Of a stretch of DNA of 64,000 nucleotides, positions 51,640 through 59,915 are shown one piece after another; positions within the stretch are counted from its first letter, which is position 1, and each line of letters starts with the position of its first letter. Under the pieces are notes generated by a model. The model did no database searches and was not told where the DNA came from. It saw only the letters and a list, made by a program, of their open reading frames with translations. This DNA is from Rothia sp. HMSC078H08. Its GTDB lineage: Bacteria > Actinomycetota > Actinomycetes > Actinomycetales > Micrococcaceae. The stretch spans positions 179,766 through 243,765 of the forward strand of contig NZ_KV795235.1 in NCBI RefSeq assembly GCF_001808955.1, read 5' to 3'. Made by a program: the position numbers and the translations under genes.

Positions 51640-52430
51640 GGACTTCTGCGGTTAATGGCAGAGAACGCCTCTTCACCCCACTGCATTAGGGTGATGAGGC
51701 GTCCTCAGCCGCTGAAGAACTATAGAGGTACTTCGTGCCCTCGCACGCTCCGGGAAAGAATCGCGCCGAACGACTGCCGCTCTCGCGGCCTCACTCGCGC
51801 CGCCGGCGCCCCGTGGGGTTTGCGTGCGTCTTTACTCTCAAACACAACCTCGAAAGTAACTCTATAGATTTCTGCCATCGGTGATTGGTTGCGCGGTGCA
51901 TGAATCCGGCTCGGGTCTGACATGACCGGTCAGGGTCCCGTCCAATCTGTCTCCCCAATTTATCGCTGCCACGATATCAGCGCTGGTCAGTGCGCTATGG
52001 GGAGTGTGTCCGCTGGTATTCTCGCGGCACAGCAAAAGTATTCCAGGAGTTTTTGAAAAAATCTACAGGGTAAGTTTTTACCCTAAAATGCACTATTTTG
52101 AGCATAGTTCAAGGTGAAGTTGAGACTCTGTGGACTCCCGAGGTCAAAAGTTGGTTCATGTGGGTTTGTGGCGTATTAGCACCCGGGAAATATTGTGAAT
52201 GGCGCCTTTAGCGCACCTTCAAGTCTCAGCCTTAATCTGAGTCATTCATGCACAAAAATGCAAAACTGGTGCTCAAAAGGTGAGGGGAAACACTTAAAGA
52301 AATTTCGGCAAAAAGCCCACTAAAGCCCCTCCACTAGCCCTTATAGGCATCATCCCGTCGGTTTGACAGACAGTCAGGAGAGCAGGTTTCACCGGGCGCG
52401 AGTCAGCGGATATACAACCCAGTAGGTACA
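51640..52430. other. Long gene-free region between adnB and the phosphotransferase
   Basis: About 790 nt without a supportable gene. The left part is G+C-rich and contains only short overlapping frames on both strands without ribosome sites. The part from about 52000 to 52330 is A+T-richer and holds a small hairpin AGGGTAA/TTACCCT (52067-52084). Nothing further recognised. It may be decayed coding DNA. Confidence 0.5.
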
Positions 52431-52465
52431 GTTCAGCCCCGCAGCGCAGTACTGCGGGGCTGAAC
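52431..52465 (-). terminator. Terminator of the phosphotransferase gene
   Basis: Perfect 14-bp stem GTTCAGCCCCGCAG/CTGCGGGGCTGAAC with a 7-nt loop, 66 nt past the minus-strand stop. Confidence 0.75.
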
Positions 52466-52531
52466 TGAAAATCTAGCTGAACCGAAAACCTATGCGGTAA
52501 GTAGCAACCTAACAGCTACCCGACCCAATAC

Positions 52532-53533
52532 CTACTCGGTGGGGCCGACTAGCGGGCCGACCTCCTCCTGTCCGAGCAGTTCGCCGGAGGCGCGCAGGTC
52601 GTCCTGAATGTCCAGGAGCATGGACACCGCGTGGGTTGCGCCGTCGCGGTCGCCAACCTCCACGGTGTGGGTGAGCCACTGGGCGATCGCGAACTCCGCA
52701 TAGAAGTTCGCGCGCTGCGCCAGGTAGGCGTCGGGCAGCTGAGGCATCTGCTGGCGGTACACCTCGATTGCCTCGTCGGTGAAGTCGATGTCCTGGCAGG
52801 AGTACAGCCAGGCGAAGTCCTGCGCGGGGTCGCCCACGTGCACATCGGACCAGCCGGTGACCTCCACGATGCGCGCCGTCGAGGGCGTGACGTGCAGTAC
52901 GAGGTTCTCGGCCCCCATGTCACCGTGGACCACGCGCGGGCGGAACTGCCACATGGGTCCGGGGGAGAGCACGGTACGCCAGTGTGCGAGTAGGTCGGCG
53001 GGCACCTTGCCGGTTGCGGCGGCACGCTCGAGCTCGGCGTTCTTGCGCAGACGAATCTGCTCCGAAGAGTAGGAGGGCAGATCGGCTTCGTAAATGATGT
53101 CTTCGGGCATCACGTGCAGGGTCGCAATGTCCTTGGCGATGATGGACGCCAGGGAGGGGCGGTTCGCCGCAACTTCGCGGCGGCTCAGCTCGGCGAGCTG
53201 GTCCACGTCGTAGATGGTGCCGGGGATGTGCGTGTACACGAACACGTTGCCGCCCGCGTAGGGTACGGTGCCGGCGACGGTGGGTACGGCGAAGGGCAGT
53301 CGGGCGCGCAGGCCGGGGCTGAACGACTGCAGGATGAGGTGTTCAGCTTCCAGACGCATGCTGGCGTCGGGGCGGCGCGGGGCGCGCACTCGCCAGCGGC
53401 GACCGGTGGAATCGGCGATGATTGCCGAGTCGAAGTCGTCGCTGTCTTCGCGGACCGGTTCGGCGCCGACGGGGTAAATCCCGGGCACTCCGGCGGAGAC
53501 AATGGCTGCTAGCTGAAGGGGAGATAAAGTCAC
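52532..53533 (-). CDS. APH/macrolide phosphotransferase-like protein
   Basis: A 333-residue protein of the aminoglycoside/macrolide phosphotransferase kinase fold. The catalytic loop is intact (VVHGDMGAEN: His203, Asp205, Asn210). The second metal motif, normally IDW, reads VTGWSDVHVGDPAQDFAWL with Gly227 where Asp is usual, so activity is uncertain. The N-terminal lobe has RRWRVRAPRRPDASMRLEAEHLIL. Homologues annotated macrolide 2'-phosphotransferase-like are frequent near uvrD2 in Micrococcaceae, to my recollection. A housekeeping role is as likely as resistance. GTG start, probably leaderless. Confidence 0.75.
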   Translation of the reverse strand: MTLSPLQLAAIVSAGVPGIYPVGAEPVREDSDDFDSAIIADSTGRRWRVRAPRRPDASMRLEAEHLILQSFSPGLRARLPFAVPTVAGTVPYAGGNVFVYTHIPGTIYDVDQLAELSRREVAANRPSLASIIAKDIATLHVMPEDIIYEADLPSYSSEQIRLRKNAELERAAATGKVPADLLAHWRTVLSPGPMWQFRPRVVHGDMGAENLVLHVTPSTARIVEVTGWSDVHVGDPAQDFAWLYSCQDIDFTDEAIEVYRQQMPQLPDAYLAQRANFYAEFAIAQWLTHTVEVGDRDGATHAVSMLLDIQDDLRASGELLGQEEVGPLVGPTE

Positions 53534-53545
53534 GGGTTAAGGTTA
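53534..53545 (-). promoter_or_regulatory. -10 hexamer of the phosphotransferase gene, probably leaderless
   Basis: TAACCT at 53540-53545 on the minus strand, spacer TAACCC, GTG at 53533. The remainder of the 53534-53854 interval holds a DnaA-box match and the uvrD2 leader, and no gene I can support. Confidence 0.45.
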
Positions 53546-53606
53546 CCAAACCAATGTGTGCCGTTTAGTAGTTTTTGGGATCTTTATGCCAAGTGGTGAA
53601 GATACT

Positions 53607-53615
53607 TGTGGATAA
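53607..53615 (-). promoter_or_regulatory. DnaA-box 9-mer upstream of uvrD2
   Basis: TTATCCACA on the minus strand, about 240 nt upstream of the uvrD2 ATG. It shares the 12-mer TGTGGATAAGCC with the site at 42684. Confidence 0.35.
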
Positions 53616-53854
53616 GCCTAAACGCTTCCGCCTGCGCTTCTTCCCTCACCTCTATCCGTGCTTCTACTTGCACGCCCCCAGATAGGTAGCGCCTCACGCC
53701 CTGAATGAAAGAAGCGACGGCTAAGAAGCCCCGGTGGACTCTGGGAGAATACAATGGAAGACCGGCTATCACCGCCTCGCGCGCCCGCATATCCATATGT
53801 CCAGCGCGAGCGCACGCCGCCTGCCCGCACCGCCCGCCTTACTGATGGAGCATT

Positions 53855-55804
53855 ATGACCGCCACACCTCAGCAGCCTCAGCATATGATCTCCGCAGACG
53901 ATATTCTTGCCGGGCTTGACCCTGATCAGCGTGCGGTCGCCACCGAGCTGGACGGCCCCATGCGCGTGCTGGCTGGTGCTGGTACCGGTAAGACCCGCGC
54001 GATTACGCACCGCATCGCCTACGGTATTGCGATCGGTCGCTACCAGGGCCCGCGCGTACTCGCCCTGACCTTCACCCTGCGCGCGGCGGAGGAGATGCGT
54101 ACCCGCCTGCACCAGCTGGGTGCGCATGGCGTGCAGGCGCGTACCTTCCACTCGGCGGCGTTGCGTCAGCTGGCGTATTTCTGGCCGCAGGTGGTGGGTG
54201 GTACGTTCCCGTCCATCGTGCAGAATAAGGCAACGCTCATTACGGAGGCGGCGAACCGTCTGCGCATCAGTACGGACCGTTCCCTGCTGCGTGATTTGGC
54301 GTCGCTGATTGAGTGGGCGAAGGTTCAGCTGCTCACCCCGGACACCATCATGCAGCGCCTGAGCGAGAAGCAGCTGCCCTTGGCGATTACCCCGCAGAAT
54401 ATGCAGCGTATTTTCCAGGCGTATGAGGATTTGAAGGATGAGCGTAACCTCATCGATTTTGAGGACGTGCTGCTGCTGACCATCGCCATGCTGGAGGAGG
54501 ACGAGAAGCTCGCTGCGACCGTCCGCAACCAGTACCGCCATTTTGTGGTGGACGAGTACCAGGACGTCTCCCCGCTGCAGCAGCGTCTGCTGGATGTGTG
54601 GCTGGGTGGCCGCGACGATATTTGCGTGGTGGGCGACGCCTCCCAGACGATTTACTCTTTTACCGGTGCGACCAGCCGTTACCTGCTGGATTTTGCGCGC
54701 CGGTACCGTGGCGCGCACACGGTGAAGCTGACCCGCGACTACCGTTCCCATTCGCAGGTGGTGGAGTTGGCGAACCGCCTGTTGGCGGCGCGCCGTCCGC
54801 ATCCGGATTCGAGCCCGCATTCGTGGGCGCCGCCGCTGGAGCTGATGTCTCAGCGCGGCCCCGGCGTGGATGTGGAGTGGTTCGGTTACGCGGATGATGA
54901 GCAGGAGGCTACCGGCATTGCCGAGGACATCCGCGACCTGATTGAGAAGGACGGCGTGCCGCCTTCTGAGATTGCGGTGCTGTTCCGCACGAACGCGCAG
55001 TCGGCGGCGATTGAATCTGCGCTGGCTGCCGCCCACATTCCGTACCAGTTGCGCGGCGCGGAGCGTTTCTTTGAACGTCCCGAGGTCAAGCAGGCGATGC
55101 TTGCCCTGCGCGGTTCGGCGAAGTCCACGGACGGTACTGAGGACGTCACCCGCTACACCCGCGATGTGCTCAGCGGCCTCGGCTACAAGGAGGAGGGCCC
55201 CCTTTCGGGAGGCGCCACCCGCCAGAAGTGGGAGTCCCTCGCCGCCCTGGTGCACATGGTGGACATGATGGCGCAGCACCGCCAAGAGCAGCTTCAGGAG
55301 CACCGAGCGAACCCGCGCCCGGGCGTGCCCGAGCCGCTACCTTTGACCATGCACGAGGTCGTGGCGACCCTGAACCACCGTAGCGAATTCAACGACGCAC
55401 CGCAGGTCAACGGCGTAACCCTCGCTTCCCTGCACGCGGCTAAGGGTCTGGAGTGGGACGCCGTGTTCCTGTGCGGCCTGAACGAGGGCCTCATGCCCAT
55501 TACCTTCGCGACCACCCCGGACGAGGTGGATGAGGAGCGCCGCCTGCTGTACGTGGGCATTACGCGCGCCCGCAAGTACCTGTGGCTGACCTGGACGATG
55601 ACCCGCACCGTGGGCGGTCGCGGTCAGCGTAAGCGTTCGCGTTTCCTGGATGACATCGACCCGGCCAAGCGCCGCCGCCCCGCCGCAAGCGGCTACTCGA
55701 GCGGCTACGGAGGAGCGGCCCGCGGCGCGCGCGGGAATCACTCGTACGGGAACCGCTCGCAGGGCCGTCACCAGAAGGGAGAGGACTATGGCTCAGCGTT
55801 TTAA
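53855..55804 (+). CDS. uvrD2: UvrD2-type superfamily 1 DNA helicase lacking an HRDC domain
   Basis: A 649-residue 3'-5' helicase. Walker A AGAGTGKT (40-47), DEYQD (233-237), GDASQTIYSFTGA, LASLHAAKGLEWDAVFL and LLYVGITRARKYL are all intact. Mycobacterial UvrD2 (~700 residues) carries a C-terminal HRDC domain with a four-Cys motif; here the protein ends instead in a ~50-residue Gly/Ser/Arg/Tyr-rich tail. The last codons overlap the next gene by 17 nt. ATG at 53855 has GGAG upstream. Confidence 0.87.
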   Translation: MTATPQQPQHMISADDILAGLDPDQRAVATELDGPMRVLAGAGTGKTRAITHRIAYGIAIGRYQGPRVLALTFTLRAAEEMRTRLHQLGAHGVQARTFHSAALRQLAYFWPQVVGGTFPSIVQNKATLITEAANRLRISTDRSLLRDLASLIEWAKVQLLTPDTIMQRLSEKQLPLAITPQNMQRIFQAYEDLKDERNLIDFEDVLLLTIAMLEEDEKLAATVRNQYRHFVVDEYQDVSPLQQRLLDVWLGGRDDICVVGDASQTIYSFTGATSRYLLDFARRYRGAHTVKLTRDYRSHSQVVELANRLLAARRPHPDSSPHSWAPPLELMSQRGPGVDVEWFGYADDEQEATGIAEDIRDLIEKDGVPPSEIAVLFRTNAQSAAIESALAAAHIPYQLRGAERFFERPEVKQAMLALRGSAKSTDGTEDVTRYTRDVLSGLGYKEEGPLSGGATRQKWESLAALVHMVDMMAQHRQEQLQEHRANPRPGVPEPLPLTMHEVVATLNHRSEFNDAPQVNGVTLASLHAAKGLEWDAVFLCGLNEGLMPITFATTPDEVDEERRLLYVGITRARKYLWLTWTMTRTVGGRGQRKRSRFLDDIDPAKRRRPAASGYSSGYGGAARGARGNHSYGNRSQGRHQKGEDYGSAF

Positions 55805-56456
55805 ACGAGAGATTCTGCCGGCCACGGCGGATTGCCCGCAGATTGAGCTGGTCCGCTCGGCCCGCCGCACCCGCACCATCAGCATGCAGCGCGACGGCGT
55901 GGACGAGCACGGCAACCCCGCGTACCGCCTGCTCATTCCCGCCGCGAGCACGAGCGAGGAGATAGACGAGCATATTGCCCGCCTGCTGCCGCGTATTCAG
56001 CGTCGCGCCGCCCGCCGTGAGCGCGCCGCGCAGCTGAATGTCACCGACGAGTACCTGCACGAGCGGGCCAGCCTGCTGGTGCGCGCCTACCTGCCGGAGC
56101 TGGAGGGTACCGAGCAGTTCAAACGGCTCTCGATTCGCTGGGTAAGCAACCAGCGTCAGCGCTGGGGTTCGGCGACCTACGCGACCGCGCAGATTCGCAT
56201 CTCCTCGGAGCTGCAGGGCGTGCCCGAGTACGTGCTGGATTCGGTGATTCACCACGAGCTCTGCCACCTGCTGCAGCCGAATCATTCGGCGGCGTTCCGT
56301 GCCCTGGAGGCGCGCTACCCGCAGCTGCTGCGGGCACAGGCCTATCTGGAGGGGTACGCGCTGGGGCGCTCGCGTGCTGAGGACCAACGTGCCGAGGGTG
56401 AGCGTGCCAAGGGTGAGTGCAGTGAGGGCGAGCGCGGCGAAAACAGCGCCAGCTAA
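55788..56456 (+). CDS. YgjP-like zinc metallopeptidase (M48-related, DUF45)
   Basis: A 222-residue protein with the zincin motif HHELCH (His156, Glu157, His160) and the family lead WGSATYATAQIRISSELQGVPEYVLDSVIHHELCHLLQPNHSAAF. Substrate unknown. ATG at 55788 lies inside the uvrD2 end with GGGAGAGG upstream, so the genes are translationally coupled. The C-terminal ~20 residues (RAEGERAKGECSEGERGE) come from 15-bp tandem repeats, and the stop codon lies in a second 15-bp repeat. Confidence 0.82.
   Translation: MAQRFKREILPATADCPQIELVRSARRTRTISMQRDGVDEHGNPAYRLLIPAASTSEEIDEHIARLLPRIQRRAARRERAAQLNVTDEYLHERASLLVRAYLPELEGTEQFKRLSIRWVSNQRQRWGSATYATAQIRISSELQGVPEYVLDSVIHHELCHLLQPNHSAAFRALEARYPQLLRAQAYLEGYALGRSRAEDQRAEGERAKGECSEGERGENSAS
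56388..56432 (+). repeat. 15-bp tandem repeat at the end of the metallopeptidase gene
   Basis: Units 56388-56402 and 56403-56417 differ at one base; 56418-56432 is a diverged third. Unit: CGTGCCGAGGGTGAG. Confidence 0.9.
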
Positions 56457-56482
56457 AATCCCGCCGACTAAAATCCAGCCGA
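56453..56482 (+). repeat. 15-bp tandem duplication across the metallopeptidase stop codon
   Basis: Units 56453-56467 and 56468-56482 differ at one base (CTAAAATCCCGCCGA and CTAAAATCCAGCCGA). The stop TAA of the gene at 55788 is within the first unit. Confidence 0.9.
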
Positions 56483-56530
56483 CTAAAGCGCTTCCCGAAA
56501 ATCAAAGAATCAAAAACTAACCGAAACACC

Positions 56531-56574
56531 TCGAGCGGGGGTGGCTTGTGAATGTACAAGCCACCCCCGCTCGA
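56531..56574. terminator. Bidirectional terminator between the metallopeptidase and DUF2342 genes
   Basis: Perfect 19-bp stem (56531-56549 with 56556-56574), loop GAATGT. It lies between two converging genes. Confidence 0.85.
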
Positions 56575-56595
56575 CTGTCAGCTATTTACTTTCGC

Positions 56596-56640
56596 CGCTC
56601 AGCTTTACTTCACTCAGCGTTACTTCGCTCAGCTTTACTT
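56596..56640 (-). repeat. 15-bp tandem repeat at the 3' end of the DUF2342 gene
   Basis: Units 56596-56610, 56611-56625 and 56626-56640. The first and third are identical and the middle one differs at two bases. Unit: CGCTCAGCTTTACTT. The last unit covers the stop codon of the minus-strand gene. Confidence 0.95.
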
Positions 56641-58098
56641 TTCTTCGGGTGCGTCGCCGAAGCCGCCGTCCAGCAGCTTCTGCAGCTCCGAGTCGAAGTC
56701 CACGTCGTCCAGGCTGATTTCGTTCATGCGCGCATCGTATGCGGTGAAGTCTTCCAGCTCGGCGGGGGTGGGCAGGGTCTCCGGGGTGTCCCAGAGGCCG
56801 TCGCGCGCCTCAATGCCGTGGGATTCTTCGTACCAGCGCCAGAACTGCTGCGCTTCACGCACCAGGCGCGGGCGCAGTTCCAGGCCGACCAGGTTCTCGA
56901 AGACCTGCTCGCTGGGGCCGCCGTCGATGCGGCGGCGCGCCATGATTTCGGTCAGCTGCGGTGCCTTGGGTAGGTTGCGGGTCGCGTCCTCGGTTACGAC
57001 GGATACCCAGCCTTCGATGAGGGCGAGCAGACCCTCCAGGCGCTGTACCGCCAGTTCCTGGTCTTCGGTGCGCTGGGGACTGAACATGCCGCCTTCGAAT
57101 GCTTCCTGTACGGCGTCGGGGTTGCTCATGTCCACCTGGGATGCGGCGTCCTGCATGCGGTTCATGTCCACGCGAATGCCGCGGGCGTAGCGCGCCACGA
57201 GCTGAACCAGGTCTTCGCGCAACCAGGGGTTTGCCTTGTGCAGACGGATCAGCGCGGATTCACGCACAGCAAGGTAGAGCAGGACCTCCTGCGGGGGCAC
57301 CTCGATGCTGTCGGCGAGCTGCTGGTAGCCGTTGGGCAGTAGCGCGGAGGAGCCGGGCGCGAGGGGGAAGCCCACGTCGGTGGAGGAGTACACCTCACCG
57401 GCGAGCTGCGCGAGTGCCTGCGCCATCTGCGCACCAAAAATCACGGAACCAATGTTGTTCAAGAAGCCGCTGTTGAGAATCTGCGAGATCTCTTCGGGCA
57501 CGTCTTCGGGAGCGCCGGGCATGACCATGGACTGGGTGACTTCGGCTGCGACCGGCTCGACCATTTCGCGCCAGGAGTCGAAGGAATGCTCCACCCATTC
57601 CGCCTTGGACCACGCCTGCACCGGGTAGTTGTGGCGCTCAATGATAGTCACCGCGTCCAGCCAGAGGTCGGCGAGGTTCGCCGCGTCTTCTACGGCGCGC
57701 TTGAGGTTTTCGGGTACGGAGGGGTCTTCACCCATGGAGGCGAGCATCTGGCGGGTCTGGTTCTTCACGCTATCCCAGTTCACACCGCTGGGGCTGTCGG
57801 ATGCGCCCGCGCCGGAGAACATCGCCTGCACCTGCGCGAACATGCTCTGCATCATGGCGGGGTCAAAGCTCATGCCCATGTTCTTCAGGTCTTCGGGGTC
57901 GATGCTGATGCCGAAGGGGTTCTGGCCGCCTTCGCCGAAGAGCGCGCTGAAGGGGTTCTGCGCGTTGGAGGAGGCGCCCTTGCCGCCCTGGCCGGTTGCC
58001 CCAGCGGAGGGGTCGAAGCCCTGCTCCTGCATCTTCTTAATGAATTCTTCGAGGGGGTCGCGCTCGTTGGAGGCGCCGCCGGTGGGGTTCTCAGACAT
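56635..58098 (-). CDS. DUF2342/Zincin_2 family protein
   Basis: A 487-residue protein of the actinobacterial DUF2342 family, often annotated as a zinc-dependent metalloprotease or F420-associated protein. Residues 1-60 are Gly/Asn-rich and disordered. The conserved core includes VLLYLAVRESALIRLHKANPWLREDLV and LLALIEGWVSVVTEDA. No HExxH motif is visible, and the His I would expect in the RExxH-like position is Leu, so catalytic activity is doubtful. ATG at 58098 has GAAAGG upstream. It sits next to the PDZ-Lon gene, as in mycobacteria. Confidence 0.78.
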   Translation of the reverse strand: MSENPTGGASNERDPLEEFIKKMQEQGFDPSAGATGQGGKGASSNAQNPFSALFGEGGQNPFGISIDPEDLKNMGMSFDPAMMQSMFAQVQAMFSGAGASDSPSGVNWDSVKNQTRQMLASMGEDPSVPENLKRAVEDAANLADLWLDAVTIIERHNYPVQAWSKAEWVEHSFDSWREMVEPVAAEVTQSMVMPGAPEDVPEEISQILNSGFLNNIGSVIFGAQMAQALAQLAGEVYSSTDVGFPLAPGSSALLPNGYQQLADSIEVPPQEVLLYLAVRESALIRLHKANPWLREDLVQLVARYARGIRVDMNRMQDAASQVDMSNPDAVQEAFEGGMFSPQRTEDQELAVQRLEGLLALIEGWVSVVTEDATRNLPKAPQLTEIMARRRIDGGPSEQVFENLVGLELRPRLVREAQQFWRWYEESHGIEARDGLWDTPETLPTPAELEDFTAYDARMNEISLDDVDFDSELQKLLDGGFGDAPEEK

Positions 58099-58406
58099 GT
58101 AGAAGCCTTTCGTAATCCGGGGGTGGGCGCAGCTGGCCCGCTCGCTGTCCAGCCTACCGATTTTTGCTGAGAATTTCCCGTGCCATTGCTGTGGAAGCGG
58201 GTTAATCAGCTAAGGGCTCACAAGCTTGTCTTTGGGGCCGGGGTTTGGGAGTTTTTTCGTGCCGCTGTCACCGTGCGGTGCTGACACAGCGCGGCGCGGG
58301 TCAGAGCGTGAACGCCTCCTGGTTGCTCTATTTTTAGCGGGGTGACAGTGCCCGCCTGCGTGTTGTCACAGTGCCCGCCCGCGTGTTGAAAAGCAGGTTT
58401 ATCCGG

Positions 58407-58420
58407 TACTGTAGAAACCA
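58407..58420 (+). promoter_or_regulatory. -10 hexamer of the PDZ-Lon gene, probably leaderless
   Basis: TACTGT at 58407-58412, spacer AGAAACC, ATG at 58420. TTGAAA (58386-58391) lies 15 nt upstream, a short spacing for a -35. No Shine-Dalgarno sequence. Confidence 0.5.
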
Positions 58421-59643
58421 TGACTAAGTCCACCCCTGATGCTGAGCAGCAGCCGAGCGCCGCTTCCGCGAGCGTGAAGAGTAATGAGAAGGCGGCTAAG
58501 CGCCGTTCGCGTTTTGCGCCGCGTCGCGTGAACTTGCGTTCGGTGAGCGCTGTGGCGACGTGCGCCCTGCTGGCTGGTGCTTTTGTTCTGCCCAGTTCCT
58601 ATGTGAAGGAGGGCCCCGGCCCGCTCTTTGACGTGCTCGGAACCTATCAGGAGAAGGACGTCATTGAGGTTTCTGGCGCGCCCAGCTATAAGACATTCGG
58701 CAAGATGAACATGACGACGGTGTCGGTTTCGGGCGGCCCGTACACGGAGCTGTCCGGTGCGGAGGCGTTCTACGGCTGGTTGGCGTTTGACGGTAACCGC
58801 AGCCTCGTGGTGCCGACCGATGCCCTGTACCCGCACGTGAGCCATGAGCAGGCGACGGCTGCGACCGGCGCGCAGATGGCTGATTCGCAGACTCAGGCGA
58901 AGGTCGCGGCGATGCGCCAGCTGAAGATGGCGGTGACTGAGAAGGTTGAGGTGCTTTCCACGGTGGAGGGTTCCCCGGCGGCGAGCGTGCTGAAGGCTGA
59001 TGACCGCATCGTGAAGGTGGGGGACAAGCAGATTGAGACCCTCACCGATGTTCCGAAGGCTGTGAATGCGTCGAACGGTTCGGCGATTGACGTGACCGTG
59101 GAGCGTGACGGCAAGCAGCAGACCTTTAAGCTGACTCCGGTCCGTTCGAGTGATGATAGCCGCTGGATTCTGGGCGCTGGCCTGAAGCAGAGCTATGACC
59201 TGCCGGCACACGTGCAGTACAACCTGGACGGTGTGGGCGGCCCGAGTGCCGGTCTGATGCTGGCGCTGGGCACGGTCGATAAGCTCAGCGAGGGTACTCT
59301 GCTCGCCGATGAGGATGCCGGAGGCGACCCGTACCGCAGCTACATTTCGGGTACCGGCACGATTGATGCGAACGGCAAGGTCGGCGCAATTGGCGGCATC
59401 AAGTACAAGATCTTGGCGACGGGTCGCTACGGTGCGCGCTACTTCTTGGCGCCTAAGGAGAACTGCGATTCGATTGTGAAGATGCAGGCGCAGGACCCCG
59501 ACCTGTTCAACTACTATCACGCCGGTCAGGTGCGCGGCACGATGGTGGTTGTGCCGGTGTCGACCCTGGAGGAGGCGGTGAAGACGGTGGAGGCGATTAA
59601 GTCCGGCACCCCGGATGATTCCCTGCCCCGTTGCGGTTCCTAA
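58420..59643 (+). CDS. PDZ domain-containing Lon-like serine protease (YlbL type)
   Basis: A 407-residue membrane-anchored protease. One N-terminal membrane helix (about 42-62) is followed by a PDZ domain (VEGSPAASVLKADDRIVKVGDKQI). A C-terminal Lon-type domain has Ser276 in GVGGPSAGLML and the dyad Lys in GGIKYK (328/330). It faces outside the membrane. Substrates are unknown; homologues act in envelope quality control. Upstream of the UPF0182 gene on the same strand, a conserved actinobacterial pairing. Confidence 0.87.
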   Translation: MTKSTPDAEQQPSAASASVKSNEKAAKRRSRFAPRRVNLRSVSAVATCALLAGAFVLPSSYVKEGPGPLFDVLGTYQEKDVIEVSGAPSYKTFGKMNMTTVSVSGGPYTELSGAEAFYGWLAFDGNRSLVVPTDALYPHVSHEQATAATGAQMADSQTQAKVAAMRQLKMAVTEKVEVLSTVEGSPAASVLKADDRIVKVGDKQIETLTDVPKAVNASNGSAIDVTVERDGKQQTFKLTPVRSSDDSRWILGAGLKQSYDLPAHVQYNLDGVGGPSAGLMLALGTVDKLSEGTLLADEDAGGDPYRSYISGTGTIDANGKVGAIGGIKYKILATGRYGARYFLAPKENCDSIVKMQAQDPDLFNYYHAGQVRGTMVVVPVSTLEEAVKTVEAIKSGTPDDSLPRCGS

Positions 59644-59689
59644 CATAACGTTTCTCTCCGCGAGGTTCTCACCCGTATAGCGTAGAAGT

Positions 59690-59719
59690 CAGCCCCGGTA
59701 TTTTACGGTACCGGGGCTG
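59690..59719 (+). terminator. Terminator after the PDZ-Lon gene
   Basis: Stem CAGCCCCGGTA/TACCGGGGCTG with an 8-nt loop, followed by TTCTG. It lies 47 nt after the stop. Confidence 0.7.
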
Positions 59720-59915
59720 TTCTGCACCCTATTCTCTGTCCTCGTCTGCGTCTCCGTAATCCTCGCCAGCACCTCTCACCTCATCATTTCGCGCCCAAAA
59801 CCTCTCAACCCGGTCATATTTCGCCCCGAGCTTCTACGAGGTTCTGCCCTTCTGCGTCACCTCTGAGATACTTAAAGGCAGTTATTTTCTCTGAACGTAT
59901 GATGAGCGAGGAATT

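Noticed and set aside
51720-51923. Possible 52- to 67-residue protein on the minus strand (MAEIYRVTFEVVF...)
   Set aside because: The first 15 residues look protein-like, but there is no ribosome site or promoter, and an equally long frame exists on the other strand. Left as unsupported.
53584-53796. 70-residue minus-strand frame upstream of the phosphotransferase
   Set aside because: No start signal, no recognisable family, and it overlaps the DnaA-box/leader region. Not supportable.
53618-55303. 561-residue minus-strand frame opposite uvrD2
   Set aside because: Every helicase motif lies on the plus strand; the antisense translation is low complexity and matches nothing.
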